Shown: in pieces, positions 29,382 to 37,248 of the stretch
Layout: every line of letters starts with the position of its first letter
Numbering within the stretch: the stretch's first letter is position 1
Assembly (NCBI GenBank): GCA_963851085.1
Contig: CAWKNX010000011.1
Span: 1-64,000, forward strand
Length of the DNA: 64,000 nucleotides
Direction: 5' to 3'
Origin: DATFVJ01 sp963851085
Lineage (GTDB): Bacteria > Actinomycetota > Actinomycetes > Streptosporangiales > Streptosporangiaceae
Made by a program: the position numbers and the translations under genes
The notes under the pieces: generated by a model
Seen by the model: only the letters and a program-made list of their open reading frames with translations
Told to the model about the DNA's origin: nothing
The model's database searches: none

Positions 29382-30149
29382 TCAGGTGCCGAGGCTCCGG
29401 CCGCCGTCGACGACGATCCGCTGGCCCGTAATGAATCCGGCTCCTTCTGAGGCGAGGAAGCTCACCGCGTGGGCGATGTCGCCGGGAGTTCCCATCCGCC
29501 CGGCCGGTACCGAGGCGAGATAGGCAGTTCTGATGTCATCGGGGACGTCCGCGTGGCGCTCGACGGGGACGAAGCCGGGTGCGACCGTGTTCACGGTGAT
29601 GCCGAACGGTGCGAGTTCGCGTGCCCAGCTGCGGGTGAGACCAACCTGCGCGCTCTTGGCGGTGGCATAGGCGGACCTGCCCGGGGGCGGCCGATTGACG
29701 ACCTCGGAGTCGACGTTGATGACGCGGCCGAACCGCCTGGCCCGCATCCCGGCCTGCACCGCGCGCCCGAGCAGCACCGGGCTCTTGACGAAGAAGTTCA
29801 GCTGGGCGAGGTGGTCAGCCCACGCCACGTCGGTCAACTCGGCGTCCGGCTGCGGGCCGGTGGCGTTGAGGACCAGGACGTCAATTGGGCCGAGGCGGCC
29901 GGCGATCGCGGCTACCAGGTCACCGACCTGCCGCTCGTCGGTGACATCGGCGGAAAAGGCGTCGGCAGTCCCGCCATCGTCACGGATACTGCGGGCGACC
30001 TCGAGTACCTCCCCGTCGCCATGTAGGCCATTGACCGCGACGGCGAGGCCGTCTTGGGCCAGGCGTCGTGCGATGGCCGCGCCCAGCCCCCGTGAGCTGC
30101 CCGTCACGAGAGCGACACGTTCCTGCGCCGAAGACATATACGCGATCAT
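29382..30149 (-). CDS. Short-chain dehydrogenase/reductase (FabG-like)
   Basis: I chose ATG 30149 because GGAG lies seven bases upstream; the frame to 30368 adds non-homologous residues. Rossmann motif VALVTGSSRGLGAAIARRLA, NATG in place of NNAG, catalytic SEVVN...YATAKSAQVGLTRSWA, and C-terminal SFLASEGAGFITGQRIVVDG. It reduces or oxidises a hydroxyl or keto group with NAD(P). Substrate unknown. A GNAT gene is divergent, about 140 bases away. Confidence 0.88.
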   Translation of the reverse strand: MIAYMSSAQERVALVTGSSRGLGAAIARRLAQDGLAVAVNGLHGDGEVLEVARSIRDDGGTADAFSADVTDERQVGDLVAAIAGRLGPIDVLVLNATGPQPDAELTDVAWADHLAQLNFFVKSPVLLGRAVQAGMRARRFGRVINVDSEVVNRPPPGRSAYATAKSAQVGLTRSWARELAPFGITVNTVAPGFVPVERHADVPDDIRTAYLASVPAGRMGTPGDIAHAVSFLASEGAGFITGQRIVVDGGRSLGT

Positions 30150-30288
30150 TCCACTCCGCTCCTGTCGGCGCTGCCCCGGTCTGGCCGTCCAGATGCGGGC
30201 AGTGGGCCCTCCGCAGGGCCCGTTGGGCATGTCTCTGGCCGGTCCGGGACGGGCTTGCGGGCTCGGCCGGGGCGGTAGAGTCCGCGGC

Positions 30289-30849
30289 GTGGGCGATGAA
30301 GGAGGCGGCAGCGGGGCGATCACGGTCATTCGTGTCGCCGAGGCTGAGATCGGTGCGGATCGCAGCAAGCGAGTGCAGTCGCTCCTCCAGACCTGCTTCC
30401 CCGGATATCCGGACCGGAGCTACTTCAAGCTTCCTCCCCATTTCCGTTACCTCGCGATGATGGGCGGCACCGTGGTGGCGGCCCAGATGGGCGTGGAGCT
30501 TCGAGTCATCCGGGTGGGTGACCTTGTCGCGCGTACGTTCGGCGTCGTCGACGTCTGCGTGCGGGAGAGTGAGCGGTCGCGCGGCCTCGCGAGCAGGCTG
30601 CTGGCGGAGGTGACCGATTTCGCGCGTGCCTGCGGGATGGACTTCGTCATCCTCTTCGCCGACGACGACCGGCTCTACGCCGCGAATGGGTGGGCACGCG
30701 TCAGGAACCGCTGCTCCTGGGTGAAGATCGACGATCACACCACATTGGGGCTGGCCCGGGAGGTGGCGCCCACCGCCTTGATGGTGAAGGCTGTCGGGGA
30801 CCGAGCCTGGCCCGAGGGTGATGTCGACTTGCTGGGCCACTTGTTCTGA
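30289..30849 (+). CDS. GNAT-family N-acetyltransferase
   Basis: The likely GTG start is at 30289 (186 residues); the frame upstream is a shadow of the SDR gene. Motif A of the fold is in GVVDVCVRESERSRGLASRL, followed by ADDDRLYAANGWARV. The early part FPGYPDRSYFKLPPHFRYLA resembles NodA-like GNATs. It should acetylate a small molecule using acetyl-CoA. Confidence 0.75.
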   Translation: MGDEGGGSGAITVIRVAEAEIGADRSKRVQSLLQTCFPGYPDRSYFKLPPHFRYLAMMGGTVVAAQMGVELRVIRVGDLVARTFGVVDVCVRESERSRGLASRLLAEVTDFARACGMDFVILFADDDRLYAANGWARVRNRCSWVKIDDHTTLGLAREVAPTALMVKAVGDRAWPEGDVDLLGHLF

Positions 30850-30944
30850 TATTTGGTGGGCATTCCTTCATCGCACTGCCCGGGCGCACCTCGAAGAAAT
30901 CACCGCTGCCTGTGCGGAGAGCGCAACGCGCTGGGCCAGGTGCC

Positions 30945-30989
30945 GGGCGGCCATGTGCTGGGCGGCCATGTGCTGGGCGGCCATGTGCT
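30945..30989 (+). repeat. Three tandem 15-bp copies (GGGCGGCCATGTGCT)
   Basis: Exact copies at 30945-30959, 30960-30974 and 30975-30989, followed by a partial fourth. The unit contains an in-frame ATG and lies about 100 bases past the GNAT gene. It is probably slippage-generated. Confidence 0.8.
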
Positions 30990-31072
30990 GGGCGGCTGGT
31001 CAGCCATCTGGTGAGCTCGGACAGATCACCCGCGCGCAGGTATGCATCCCGCTGCGTTCGCGGAAGCCCTCG

Positions 31073-32077
31073 CTATGGCCGGAGCGCTCCGTCGAAGTTC
31101 TGCGCGTACCACGACTCGCTCATTGGGATGACCTCGACGTTCTGGCCGGTCTGCGGCGCGTCGACGATCTTGCCGTTGCCGATGTACATGGCCACGTGAC
31201 CTTCGGCGTCGTATTCCAGCAGGTCGCCTGGCCTGACGCTGGCCGTTGCGACGTGCGGCAGCGCAGACCACATGTCGTATGTGGTGCGCGGAATCGACAC
31301 CCCAGCGGCCGCCCAGGCGGCCTGGACCAGCCCGGAGCAGTCGTAGCCGTCTGGGCCCGTGCCACCCCATATATAGGGCTTGCCGACCTGGGCCAAGGCG
31401 AAAGTAATCGCCGTCCTCGCGGCACCGGTGGCCGGGCCGGTGTAGATGATGCCGCCGCCGGCCGAGCCGGTCGCGGGCGGTGCGGTCAGCTTGTTCAGCT
31501 CGGCCTGGTTCTTGGCCAGCAGCCGTTTGAGGTGCTGGCGCAGAGCCGCCTTGTCCTTCTTGAGCAGGGTGATCGCCGACGTCACCCGCTGCTGCGCATG
31601 CTGCTGGCGGCGCAGTGCCCCGGCCGCGGTGACGAACGCGCTCATCTGCGCGCGGCGGTCGCCCGACAGATGAGACAGCAGCGATGCCTGGTCGAGAACA
31701 GTCTGCGGGTTGTTACTGGTGAGCAGCTCGCTCGCCGAGTTGAGGCCGCCCTGTTCGTACGCGACGGCGGCGATCTGCGTGACGGCCACGCGCATCTTCT
31801 CGAACTTGCCCTGAGCCTTGCCGAGCTCCCGGTTGAGCACGCCGAGCCTCGCATCGGCCGTTCGCACATCGCTCATCGACTGGTCGTACTGCTGTGCGAC
31901 CGCGTCGAGCTGCGACATCAGCCTGCTGATCCGATGCTGGACCTGGCTGGCCGTCGGTGTGGGTGCGGCGCTGGCGGCGCCACCGTAGGCGATGAGCGCA
32001 CCGGCCACGGCGATGCCGGTTGCGGCCACGACGCCGCGGCGAAGGCGGGAAGCGGTTACGGCCAGGTGCGCACCCAC
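31073..32077 (-). CDS. NlpC/P60 cell-wall endopeptidase with coiled-coil N-terminus (RipA-like)
   Basis: GTG start at 32077, 334 residues. Signal peptide RRGVVAATGIAVAGALIAYG, then AASA; a coiled-coil domain over about residues 45-195; and a C-terminal NlpC/P60 domain. Catalytic Cys is in YDCSGLVQAAW and catalytic His in GHVAMYIGNG, with the third residue in IVDAPQTG. It should cleave the D-iGlu-mDAP bond of peptidoglycan stem peptides outside the cell. A ribosome site AAGGAG lies 12 bases upstream of the GTG, slightly far. No partner gene adjacent. Confidence 0.9.
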   Translation of the reverse strand: MGAHLAVTASRLRRGVVAATGIAVAGALIAYGGAASAAPTPTASQVQHRISRLMSQLDAVAQQYDQSMSDVRTADARLGVLNRELGKAQGKFEKMRVAVTQIAAVAYEQGGLNSASELLTSNNPQTVLDQASLLSHLSGDRRAQMSAFVTAAGALRRQQHAQQRVTSAITLLKKDKAALRQHLKRLLAKNQAELNKLTAPPATGSAGGGIIYTGPATGAARTAITFALAQVGKPYIWGGTGPDGYDCSGLVQAAWAAAGVSIPRTTYDMWSALPHVATASVRPGDLLEYDAEGHVAMYIGNGKIVDAPQTGQNVEVIPMSESWYAQNFDGALRP

Positions 32078-32880
32078 GTAGGTGACACGCTCCTTCTCAT
32101 CGCTGGTGATTCAGCAGTGACAAGGCTCGGGCCCCGGCGCCGGTGCTGACAACCAATCCGGTTCAGACGTACTTGCTACGTAATATTTTGCGCGCCAGCG
32201 GCCGCCAGGGTGGTCACGGGCACGTCCAGGACACCGCCGCCGCCAGTGTCCGGCCCCCGGCGCCCGTGGTATCGATGGTGAAGCTGCCGCCGGAGGTTGT
32301 GATCGTGGCGGGGATGCCGGGAACCCGGCTGGCCGAGGCGATGCCCCCATGCGGGCCGATGACCGTCAGCGTGACCAGGGCGCGGTAACTGCCCGGGCCG
32401 CGGCGGCCGCGGACAGCGACTGAGCTGCTTCCCGCCCGGGCAGCCCGGGTCGAAACCGCAGGCTGCGGCCCGTTGCATGCGCCGCAGGCGTTGCCCTGAT
32501 GCCCGGCCGCCTGCCGTCCCGGTGACTCCACGCGGCAGCCGTAGTAACGATCACGCTTCTTAACGGCTGCGCGGCGCGTGCCAGGACCTGTGTGCGGGGG
32601 GGTTCCGGGCGTTCGGGGTCCGGGGTGTCCCCGGGTGGGCGCTGCACCCCTGACCGTCCGTTCACGCGCCGGCCGGCCTGGGGAGGCCGCTCCGGGTAGC
32701 CGCGCGTGCGAACGCCTGCATCGCTGGGTAGCCCGCCAGTTCGACGGGATCTGACGCGCAGAGCGCCCGCCCTGCCGTATCCGGGCCCGCGGCAGCCGTC
32801 CTGTATCCGGCAAGGAGTATGCTCAATGGTTTAACGGATGTGGCGCCGAGCCCGAGAGCCTAACCTAGGGATTATCGTAA
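32078..32880. other. Long intergenic region before the nucleotide island
   Basis: About 800 bases. A minus-strand segment reads ALVTLTVIGPHGGIASASRV, SFTIDTTGAGG, which looks like the end of a secreted protein but lacks a start. A hairpin of the GCAGCCGTTAAG family is at 32535-32570. Close to the next gene, AAGGAG at 32811 lies eight bases before ATGGTTTAA, a two-codon frame, but this may be chance. Confidence 0.35.
32535..32570. repeat. Dispersed hairpin, family 2, diverged copy
   Basis: GCAGCCGT at 32535 pairs with ACGGCTGC ending at 32570, and the inner loop ends CTTCTTA as in the 44879 copy. GC-rich flanks (CGCG both sides) also match that copy. Confidence 0.55.
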
Positions 32881-33858
32881 ATGGTAAGCCAGCGATCCAT
32901 CGTTGTTAGCGGCGACCTCGGCAGCGGCAAGAGTACTGTTTCCAAAGAACTGGCCAAGAAGCTCAACATTCGCCGCGTGAGCGTGGGGGACCTCTATCGC
33001 GATATAGCACAGCAGCGCGGCATGTCTGCCTTGCAACTCAACCTCCATTCCGAGATTGATGACACGGTCGACAGTCACGTCGATCAGCTGCAAAGCCAGA
33101 TAGCCAAATCCGGCGAGAAATTGATCGTCGACAGCCGGCTCGCATGGTTCTTTTTCACCGAGGCATTCAAGGTCTTCCTCATAACCGATCCCGCGGTTGC
33201 TGCTCGGCGCGTGCATTCCCGCACACCTGACGAGGTCGAAGCCTACTCGTCTATCACGGAGGCGCAGGAGAGGCTAAGGCTCCGGAGCGAGAGCGAGCGC
33301 GTTCGCTTCCTCACAAAATATGGCGCCGACAAGGCAAGACTCCGTAACTACGACCTGGTTTGCGACACGACAAGCGCCGCGCCCGACGAGGTGGTTGACA
33401 AAATTATAGCCGCTTACGATGGTGCTCTGGGGCAAGCGGTGCTGTCCCAGTCCACGCCCTTGCTGCTCCTGGATCCGTGCCGTATCTATCCCACCCAGCA
33501 GATTCAGGAGCCCGGGGGGAGCTGGGAACCTGATGCTGTGGCCGGCGCTGGTCCGTCAGGATCAGCGTCCATTGACCCAATCTCAATTGGCTACGCAAAC
33601 TCCTATTTTTACGTCATAGACGGGCACCGCCGCTTGAGCTATGCGATTAGAAACGGGTTCAAGCTTGTCACGGCCCGGCTGCTGGCGGAGGGCGAGGAAG
33701 AGGTAGCCGACGGCCGCACGGCACAACAATACTTCGAATCAGAAGTCAGCCTCAGCAAAGTGTGCGGCTGGGCGGAAATTCACAAGATCGAGCTACCATT
33801 GCCGCCGCATTTGCTGCGCTTAGCCAGCCGAACAACGGCAGCCGAGGCCGGGCGCTAG
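32881..33858 (+). CDS. Cytidylate-kinase-like P-loop kinase fused to a ParB-like domain
   Basis: 325 residues from ATG 32881; no strong ribosome site is visible. Residues 1-178 are a (d)CMP-kinase-like P-loop domain: Walker A GDLGSGKST at 11-19, the phosphate-acceptor region SVGDLYRDIAQQRGMSALQL, Walker-B-like LIVDSRLAW at 81-89, and LID arginines in RLRLRSESERVRF. Residues about 195-270 resemble a ParB/Srx-type domain: DPISIGYANSYFYVIDGHRR, with DGHRR at 247-251. The fusion suggests phosphorylation of a nucleotide or nucleic-acid end plus nucleotide hydrolysis or DNA binding. It converges on the NUDIX-protein gene. Base composition is visibly poorer in GC than the flanks. Function unproved. 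Confidence 0.8.
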   Translation: MVSQRSIVVSGDLGSGKSTVSKELAKKLNIRRVSVGDLYRDIAQQRGMSALQLNLHSEIDDTVDSHVDQLQSQIAKSGEKLIVDSRLAWFFFTEAFKVFLITDPAVAARRVHSRTPDEVEAYSSITEAQERLRLRSESERVRFLTKYGADKARLRNYDLVCDTTSAAPDEVVDKIIAAYDGALGQAVLSQSTPLLLLDPCRIYPTQQIQEPGGSWEPDAVAGAGPSGSASIDPISIGYANSYFYVIDGHRRLSYAIRNGFKLVTARLLAEGEEEVADGRTAQQYFESEVSLSKVCGWAEIHKIELPLPPHLLRLASRTTAAEAGR

Positions 33859-33976
33859 CACTTATGCCGCCCTGCCGCACAGTGAGGAGATGTTCGGCAC
33901 CATCGGGCCAACGACCTCCGCGTCCCCGACAACCCAACCACCGCGGTGCCGGTTGGGCACGCAATCCCGGGCGAAG

Positions 33977-34789
33977 CTACAGGTTCACCAGCCACGCCGC
34001 AGTTGGAGCAATATCGAACTGAGCCCGCGGTCTGTCGACAACGCCACCCCTGTCGATCTCCTGCCTGCTGGCAAAGTAGATCTCATTTGAGGGGTCTGAC
34101 GTGTATTTCGCCCGAAGCTCTCGAAGGGCCTCGAGTTGTTGGGTTGTTGGCTGTAGTTCATATAGCTCGGCTATGATCAGTTGCTGACACTGTGAAAATC
34201 TGTCGAATTTCATCGGTAGATGTTTGGTCCCGATGTAGGAGCAGTCGAAGTATGCGAAAACAGTCGCATCGAGTATTCCTGGCGCCACGAGCTCCTCGTA
34301 GAACTCGCGCCATGGAAAGAGTTCTCGATCCTCCCTTGACCTGAACCACCGCAGGAGACGATGAAGATCTTTTCCAGGTACGCGGAGCCGGAGATCGCGG
34401 GTGCTCTTCTCATCTGGCGTGAAGCGAGTGTCTGGTTTCGCATTGAACATCCGCGATAGCTCCAGCTCGCTCAGGCGCGTCTTGAACACTCCGCCAACAG
34501 GTTGGTACTGCGTGGATATTCTATGGCCGCGGACGAGCAGCTGCTGACCTTCAACAGGAATGCTGATAAGATAGGCGATCGAGACTCGAATTTGGCTGAA
34601 ACGGTATCTTGTCCCAGCGAGAAGAGTGGGTCCTACAAAACTGCGATCGAGGATAGCCAGCCGGGTAATGAAATTTGTCAGCGCATAACCCGCCACCACA
34701 AATGTGAGCCCGAGGGTGTATCCGTTCGTGCGGTTAATATAGCCGAAGACGATGGCGCCGACCAGGACTGCGAAACTGAGCAAACCCAT
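33977..34789 (-). CDS. Two-TM protein with SMODS-associated NUDIX-type domain
   Basis: ATG 34789 follows GGAGGAG by eight bases; 270 residues. Two membrane helices lie at about 2-19 and 24-46. The cytoplasmic part begins QLLVRGHRISTQYQPVGGVF, then STRDLRLRVPGKDLHRLLRW and ELFPWREFYEELVAPGIL. The GG...REFYEEL elements (99-100, 161-167) correspond to the NUDIX box as it appears in the SMODS-associated NUDIX family. That family was defined from conflict-system genomics and is predicted to hydrolyse or sense nucleotide derivatives at the membrane. The gene lies 22 bases after the nucleotidyltransferase gene, same strand. No CD-NTase (SMODS) gene is nearby, which is unusual. Confidence 0.78.
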   Translation of the reverse strand: MGLLSFAVLVGAIVFGYINRTNGYTLGLTFVVAGYALTNFITRLAILDRSFVGPTLLAGTRYRFSQIRVSIAYLISIPVEGQQLLVRGHRISTQYQPVGGVFKTRLSELELSRMFNAKPDTRFTPDEKSTRDLRLRVPGKDLHRLLRWFRSREDRELFPWREFYEELVAPGILDATVFAYFDCSYIGTKHLPMKFDRFSQCQQLIIAELYELQPTTQQLEALRELRAKYTSDPSNEIYFASRQEIDRGGVVDRPRAQFDIAPTAAWLVNL

Positions 34790-34811
34790 CTAAGATTCTC
34801 CTCCAACTCGA

Positions 34812-35354
34812 TTATTCGAGGTCCAATGTTAGCTGGGGCCATATTGTGAGCCAGTGCTTATCGTTAACGCGTCGGCGAACTAGGGCCAGAGTTGTCGGGT
34901 CATGCGACGTGGGCCGGATGCGAAGATTAAAAAGATCCTCTAAGCCGTATGGCGCGAGGATCTTAAGAGAAGACTTCCATGCGACGCCAACGGCGGTGCA
35001 GGTCTCCGTCCATCTTTTGATCGCGTCGCCACTTGAGATGTATGGAGCGTGTTTATTGCGAATATGCATTCGCGCCTGGTTTTTGACGGAAAAGTTATAA
35101 TCTTTGAAGCTCCTCTGGAGCTGCGCAGCTATCTCGTCTTCTGTTTCGCGGCTTAAGTCTATGGTATCGAAATAGGCAATGTCAATATCGTTAAGTGGTG
35201 TCGGTCGGGCGTAGTGATGGAGATTATCCCAGACCGTGTTGCGCACGATTCCGGCGGCTGCCCAGCAGTCGTTGAGATCGAGGGTGCCAACTGCGCGGAC
35301 GATCTCGGCCCGATCGGAGCTAAGCATGATCGTCGTGAGTTCGGTTTCCCAGCG
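34812..35354 (-). CDS. NTP_transf_6-type nucleotidyltransferase
   Basis: The frame is open from an ATG at 35396, but I prefer TTG 35354, which has AAGGA upstream and is where family similarity begins (RWETELTTIM). Key motifs are CWAAAGIVRNTVWDNLHHY and TPLNDIDIAYFD, where the DxD pair should bind metal. SVKNQARMHIRNKHAPYISS and LAPYGLEDLFNLRIRPT follow. Members are small single-domain nucleotidyltransferases with unknown acceptor. It is the first gene of a two-gene unit with the NUDIX protein and is divergent from the reductase-like gene. Confidence 0.82.
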   Translation of the reverse strand, partial: RWETELTTIMLSSDRAEIVRAVGTLDLNDCWAAAGIVRNTVWDNLHHYARPTPLNDIDIAYFDTIDLSRETEDEIAAQLQRSFKDYNFSVKNQARMHIRNKHAPYISSGDAIKRWTETCTAVGVAWKSSLKILAPYGLEDLFNLRIRPTSHDPTTLALVRRRVNDKHWLTIWPQLTLDLE

Positions 35355-35412
35355 CAACCTGACCGTCCTTAACGTGAGGTCTCCTCGCACCCCCATTTAC
35401 CTCGGAGTGGCG

Positions 35413-35517
35413 ATGCCACGGCGGAGCGGACCCTGGGGCCGACGAAGCCGACGACGACTATTCGGCCCGCTACGTGGGTACACACCGGACGCAGCCGCGC
35501 TGTTCGCGAGGAGGTAG
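35413..35517 (+). CDS. Possible 34-residue basic leader peptide
   Basis: ATG 35413 has GGAG five bases upstream and ends with TAG at 35515, four bases before the reductase-like GTG. The peptide begins MPRRSGPWGRRSRRRLFGPL and is strongly basic. Its stop overlaps the next gene's GAGGAGG ribosome site region, so translation could control the reductase. It may equally be a chance frame, since it starts only 16 bases from the longest possible start of the divergent gene. Confidence 0.3.
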   Translation: MPRRSGPWGRRSRRRLFGPLRGYTPDAAALFARR

Positions 35518-35520
35518 ATC

Positions 35521-37248
35521 GTGGAAAGCCTAGCGGACCAGGGAATCTCCGCGTCCGAGCGTCTTATGCGGAGGCGCGGCGTGCTCCATGATGGCGAGAC
35601 GATCGGTGACGCAGTGTATCGTGCCGCGTCGGTCCTGCTAGAAATGGACGAGGACCTCAGCGGTCAGCCCGACCCGAAGTTCGCCGCAACCGTTGATTCG
35701 CTCCTGCGTGACGGTGTCGTCGTTTTCGGCACTGCGTTGCTGGCCAACGCGGGGCGCGACGGTGCCGTGACCGCATCGTGCACCGTCCTGCCCCTTACTC
35801 AGGCGCGTGGGTTAGTGGACGAGGCTGGGTTCGCCGCCCAGTCGTGGGCGGCGCTCGAGACGGCCATGGGAACCGGTTACGATCTCTCGGACCTCCCGCG
35901 GCCGCAGGAGGCGCTACCCCGGCTGAACAGTATCCTTGAGCTCATCAACCAGCGGCTCGTAGCGGCACACCGGCGTCCTGTCGCGAGCATGGCCACCCTT
36001 CGATCTGACCACCCGCAGGTGCGCGAATTCATGCGCGCTAAGCGCGACGTTGATTTCGCGAAGTGGCGGTTCAATATCTCGCTGTTCGTCGACGACGAGC
36101 TGTTTCGTGCCGCAGAGGATGATAAGCCGTGGCACCTGTTCGACCATACTGGACGAATCGTTGACAGCATCGATGCCGGGGAACTCCTTGCGGAGATCGC
36201 TGAATGTGCACACTATTGCGGCGAGCCGGGAATAATCTTTAAGGATCGCCTCGAAGCGGATAATCCAACACCGCAATGGCCCTATGTGAGCACAGCGCCA
36301 TGCGCAGAAGTTGCGATGGCGCCCGGTGAAGCTTGCCACTTTGGCTATGTCAATCTCGCCGGGCTGGTCCGCGATGGCTCGTTTGACGCTGCCAAGTTCG
36401 CCGCAGCTGTCAGAGTGGTAACGCGGCTGCTCGATGCCTCGGTAGAACAGACCATCCGAAATGGCGGCAACCTACAACTGTCCCTCGTGCACCTGAAGCG
36501 CCGAATTGGGGTCGGCCTGACCGGTTTCGCGGATATGCTTATTGCAATGGAAGTGCCCTACGACAGCGCCTGCGCGACACAACTCGCCGGAAATCTGTCT
36601 GAGCTGGTCGAGTACCAATCAAAGACCGAGTCAGTAAGACTGGCGCGAACCCGAGGCGCGTTCCCGGCCTTTCTGGGCAGCAGGTATTCAGACCTTAAAT
36701 GGGTCCAGCGCAAGCTGTCCCGATCCACGGGTGCCGTGGCTGCTGATGATTGGCGGCGCTTGTTCAGCGATATCTCAGAGTTTGGCCTTCGGCATGCGGT
36801 AACGACCGCCATGCCGCCCGCTGAGACCCCGAGCGCCATCGTTGACTCGTCGACGAGCCTTGAGCCGAACTTCTCGCTCACCGATGGCCAGGGTCGCTTG
36901 CGGCCGGCCGTACGAGCGTCACTTGTCCGGGCCTGGGGGGAGCCGGCCGTGGCGCGGAGGGAGGCCCAGTGGCGGTCTGCGGAGATAGCTGCACTTGACG
37001 GCACCGAACTTGATGAGTTTCCCTACCTCCGTACTGCGGGACAGATCAATCCGCACGCTCATCTGGCGATCCAGGCTGCATTCCAGAGTTTTCTCGACGA
37101 CGCGGTCGCCAAGACAATTAATTTGTCGGCCGACGCGATGGTGGACGACGTTCGCGAAGCTCTTCGGGTGGCATACGAGGATGGCCTTAAGGGAATCGCA
37201 GTATTCCGCCACCACTGTCTGGTACAGCGGCGGACGCCCCGTGACTGA
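35521..37248 (+). CDS. Compact class-II-like ribonucleotide reductase homologue
   Basis: GTG 35521 follows GAGGAGG; 575 residues, shorter than usual NrdJ (about 700 or more). Recognisable blocks: SCTVLPL (Cys87, redox Cys), DHPQVREFMRAKRD, WRFNISLFVDDELF, STAPCAEVAMAPGEACHFG (Cys261 thiyl, Glu263, Cys272 redox partner), RRIGVGLTGFADML, MPPAETPSAI...SLEP phosphate-binding loop and AYEDGLKGIAVFR. In NrdJ the active-site line reads NPCGE; here it is APCAE, so the catalytic Asn is Ala259. There is no C-terminal CxxC tail and no small-subunit gene nearby, favouring B12 dependence or an altered reaction. It overlaps the PfkB gene by eight bases. Confidence 0.85.
   Translation: MESLADQGISASERLMRRRGVLHDGETIGDAVYRAASVLLEMDEDLSGQPDPKFAATVDSLLRDGVVVFGTALLANAGRDGAVTASCTVLPLTQARGLVDEAGFAAQSWAALETAMGTGYDLSDLPRPQEALPRLNSILELINQRLVAAHRRPVASMATLRSDHPQVREFMRAKRDVDFAKWRFNISLFVDDELFRAAEDDKPWHLFDHTGRIVDSIDAGELLAEIAECAHYCGEPGIIFKDRLEADNPTPQWPYVSTAPCAEVAMAPGEACHFGYVNLAGLVRDGSFDAAKFAAAVRVVTRLLDASVEQTIRNGGNLQLSLVHLKRRIGVGLTGFADMLIAMEVPYDSACATQLAGNLSELVEYQSKTESVRLARTRGAFPAFLGSRYSDLKWVQRKLSRSTGAVAADDWRRLFSDISEFGLRHAVTTAMPPAETPSAIVDSSTSLEPNFSLTDGQGRLRPAVRASLVRAWGEPAVARREAQWRSAEIAALDGTELDEFPYLRTAGQINPHAHLAIQAAFQSFLDDAVAKTINLSADAMVDDVREALRVAYEDGLKGIAVFRHHCLVQRRTPRD

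Noticed and set aside
32078..32200. c-di-AMP (ydaO-type) riboswitch before the NlpC/P60 gene
   Set aside because: Such riboswitches are frequent before actinobacterial cell-wall hydrolases, but I could not match the conserved core segments here.
32811..32835. Two-codon minimal ORF (ATG GTT TAA) behind AAGGAG as a regulatory leader
   Set aside because: The spacing is good, but one short match in a long intergenic region is expected by chance; mentioned only in the intergenic entry.
33977..35396. Calling the NUDIX/nucleotidyltransferase pair a CBASS system
   Set aside because: The nucleotidyltransferase belongs to the NTP_transf_6 group, not CD-NTases, and no Cap2/Cap3, SAVED or other CBASS partner is present.
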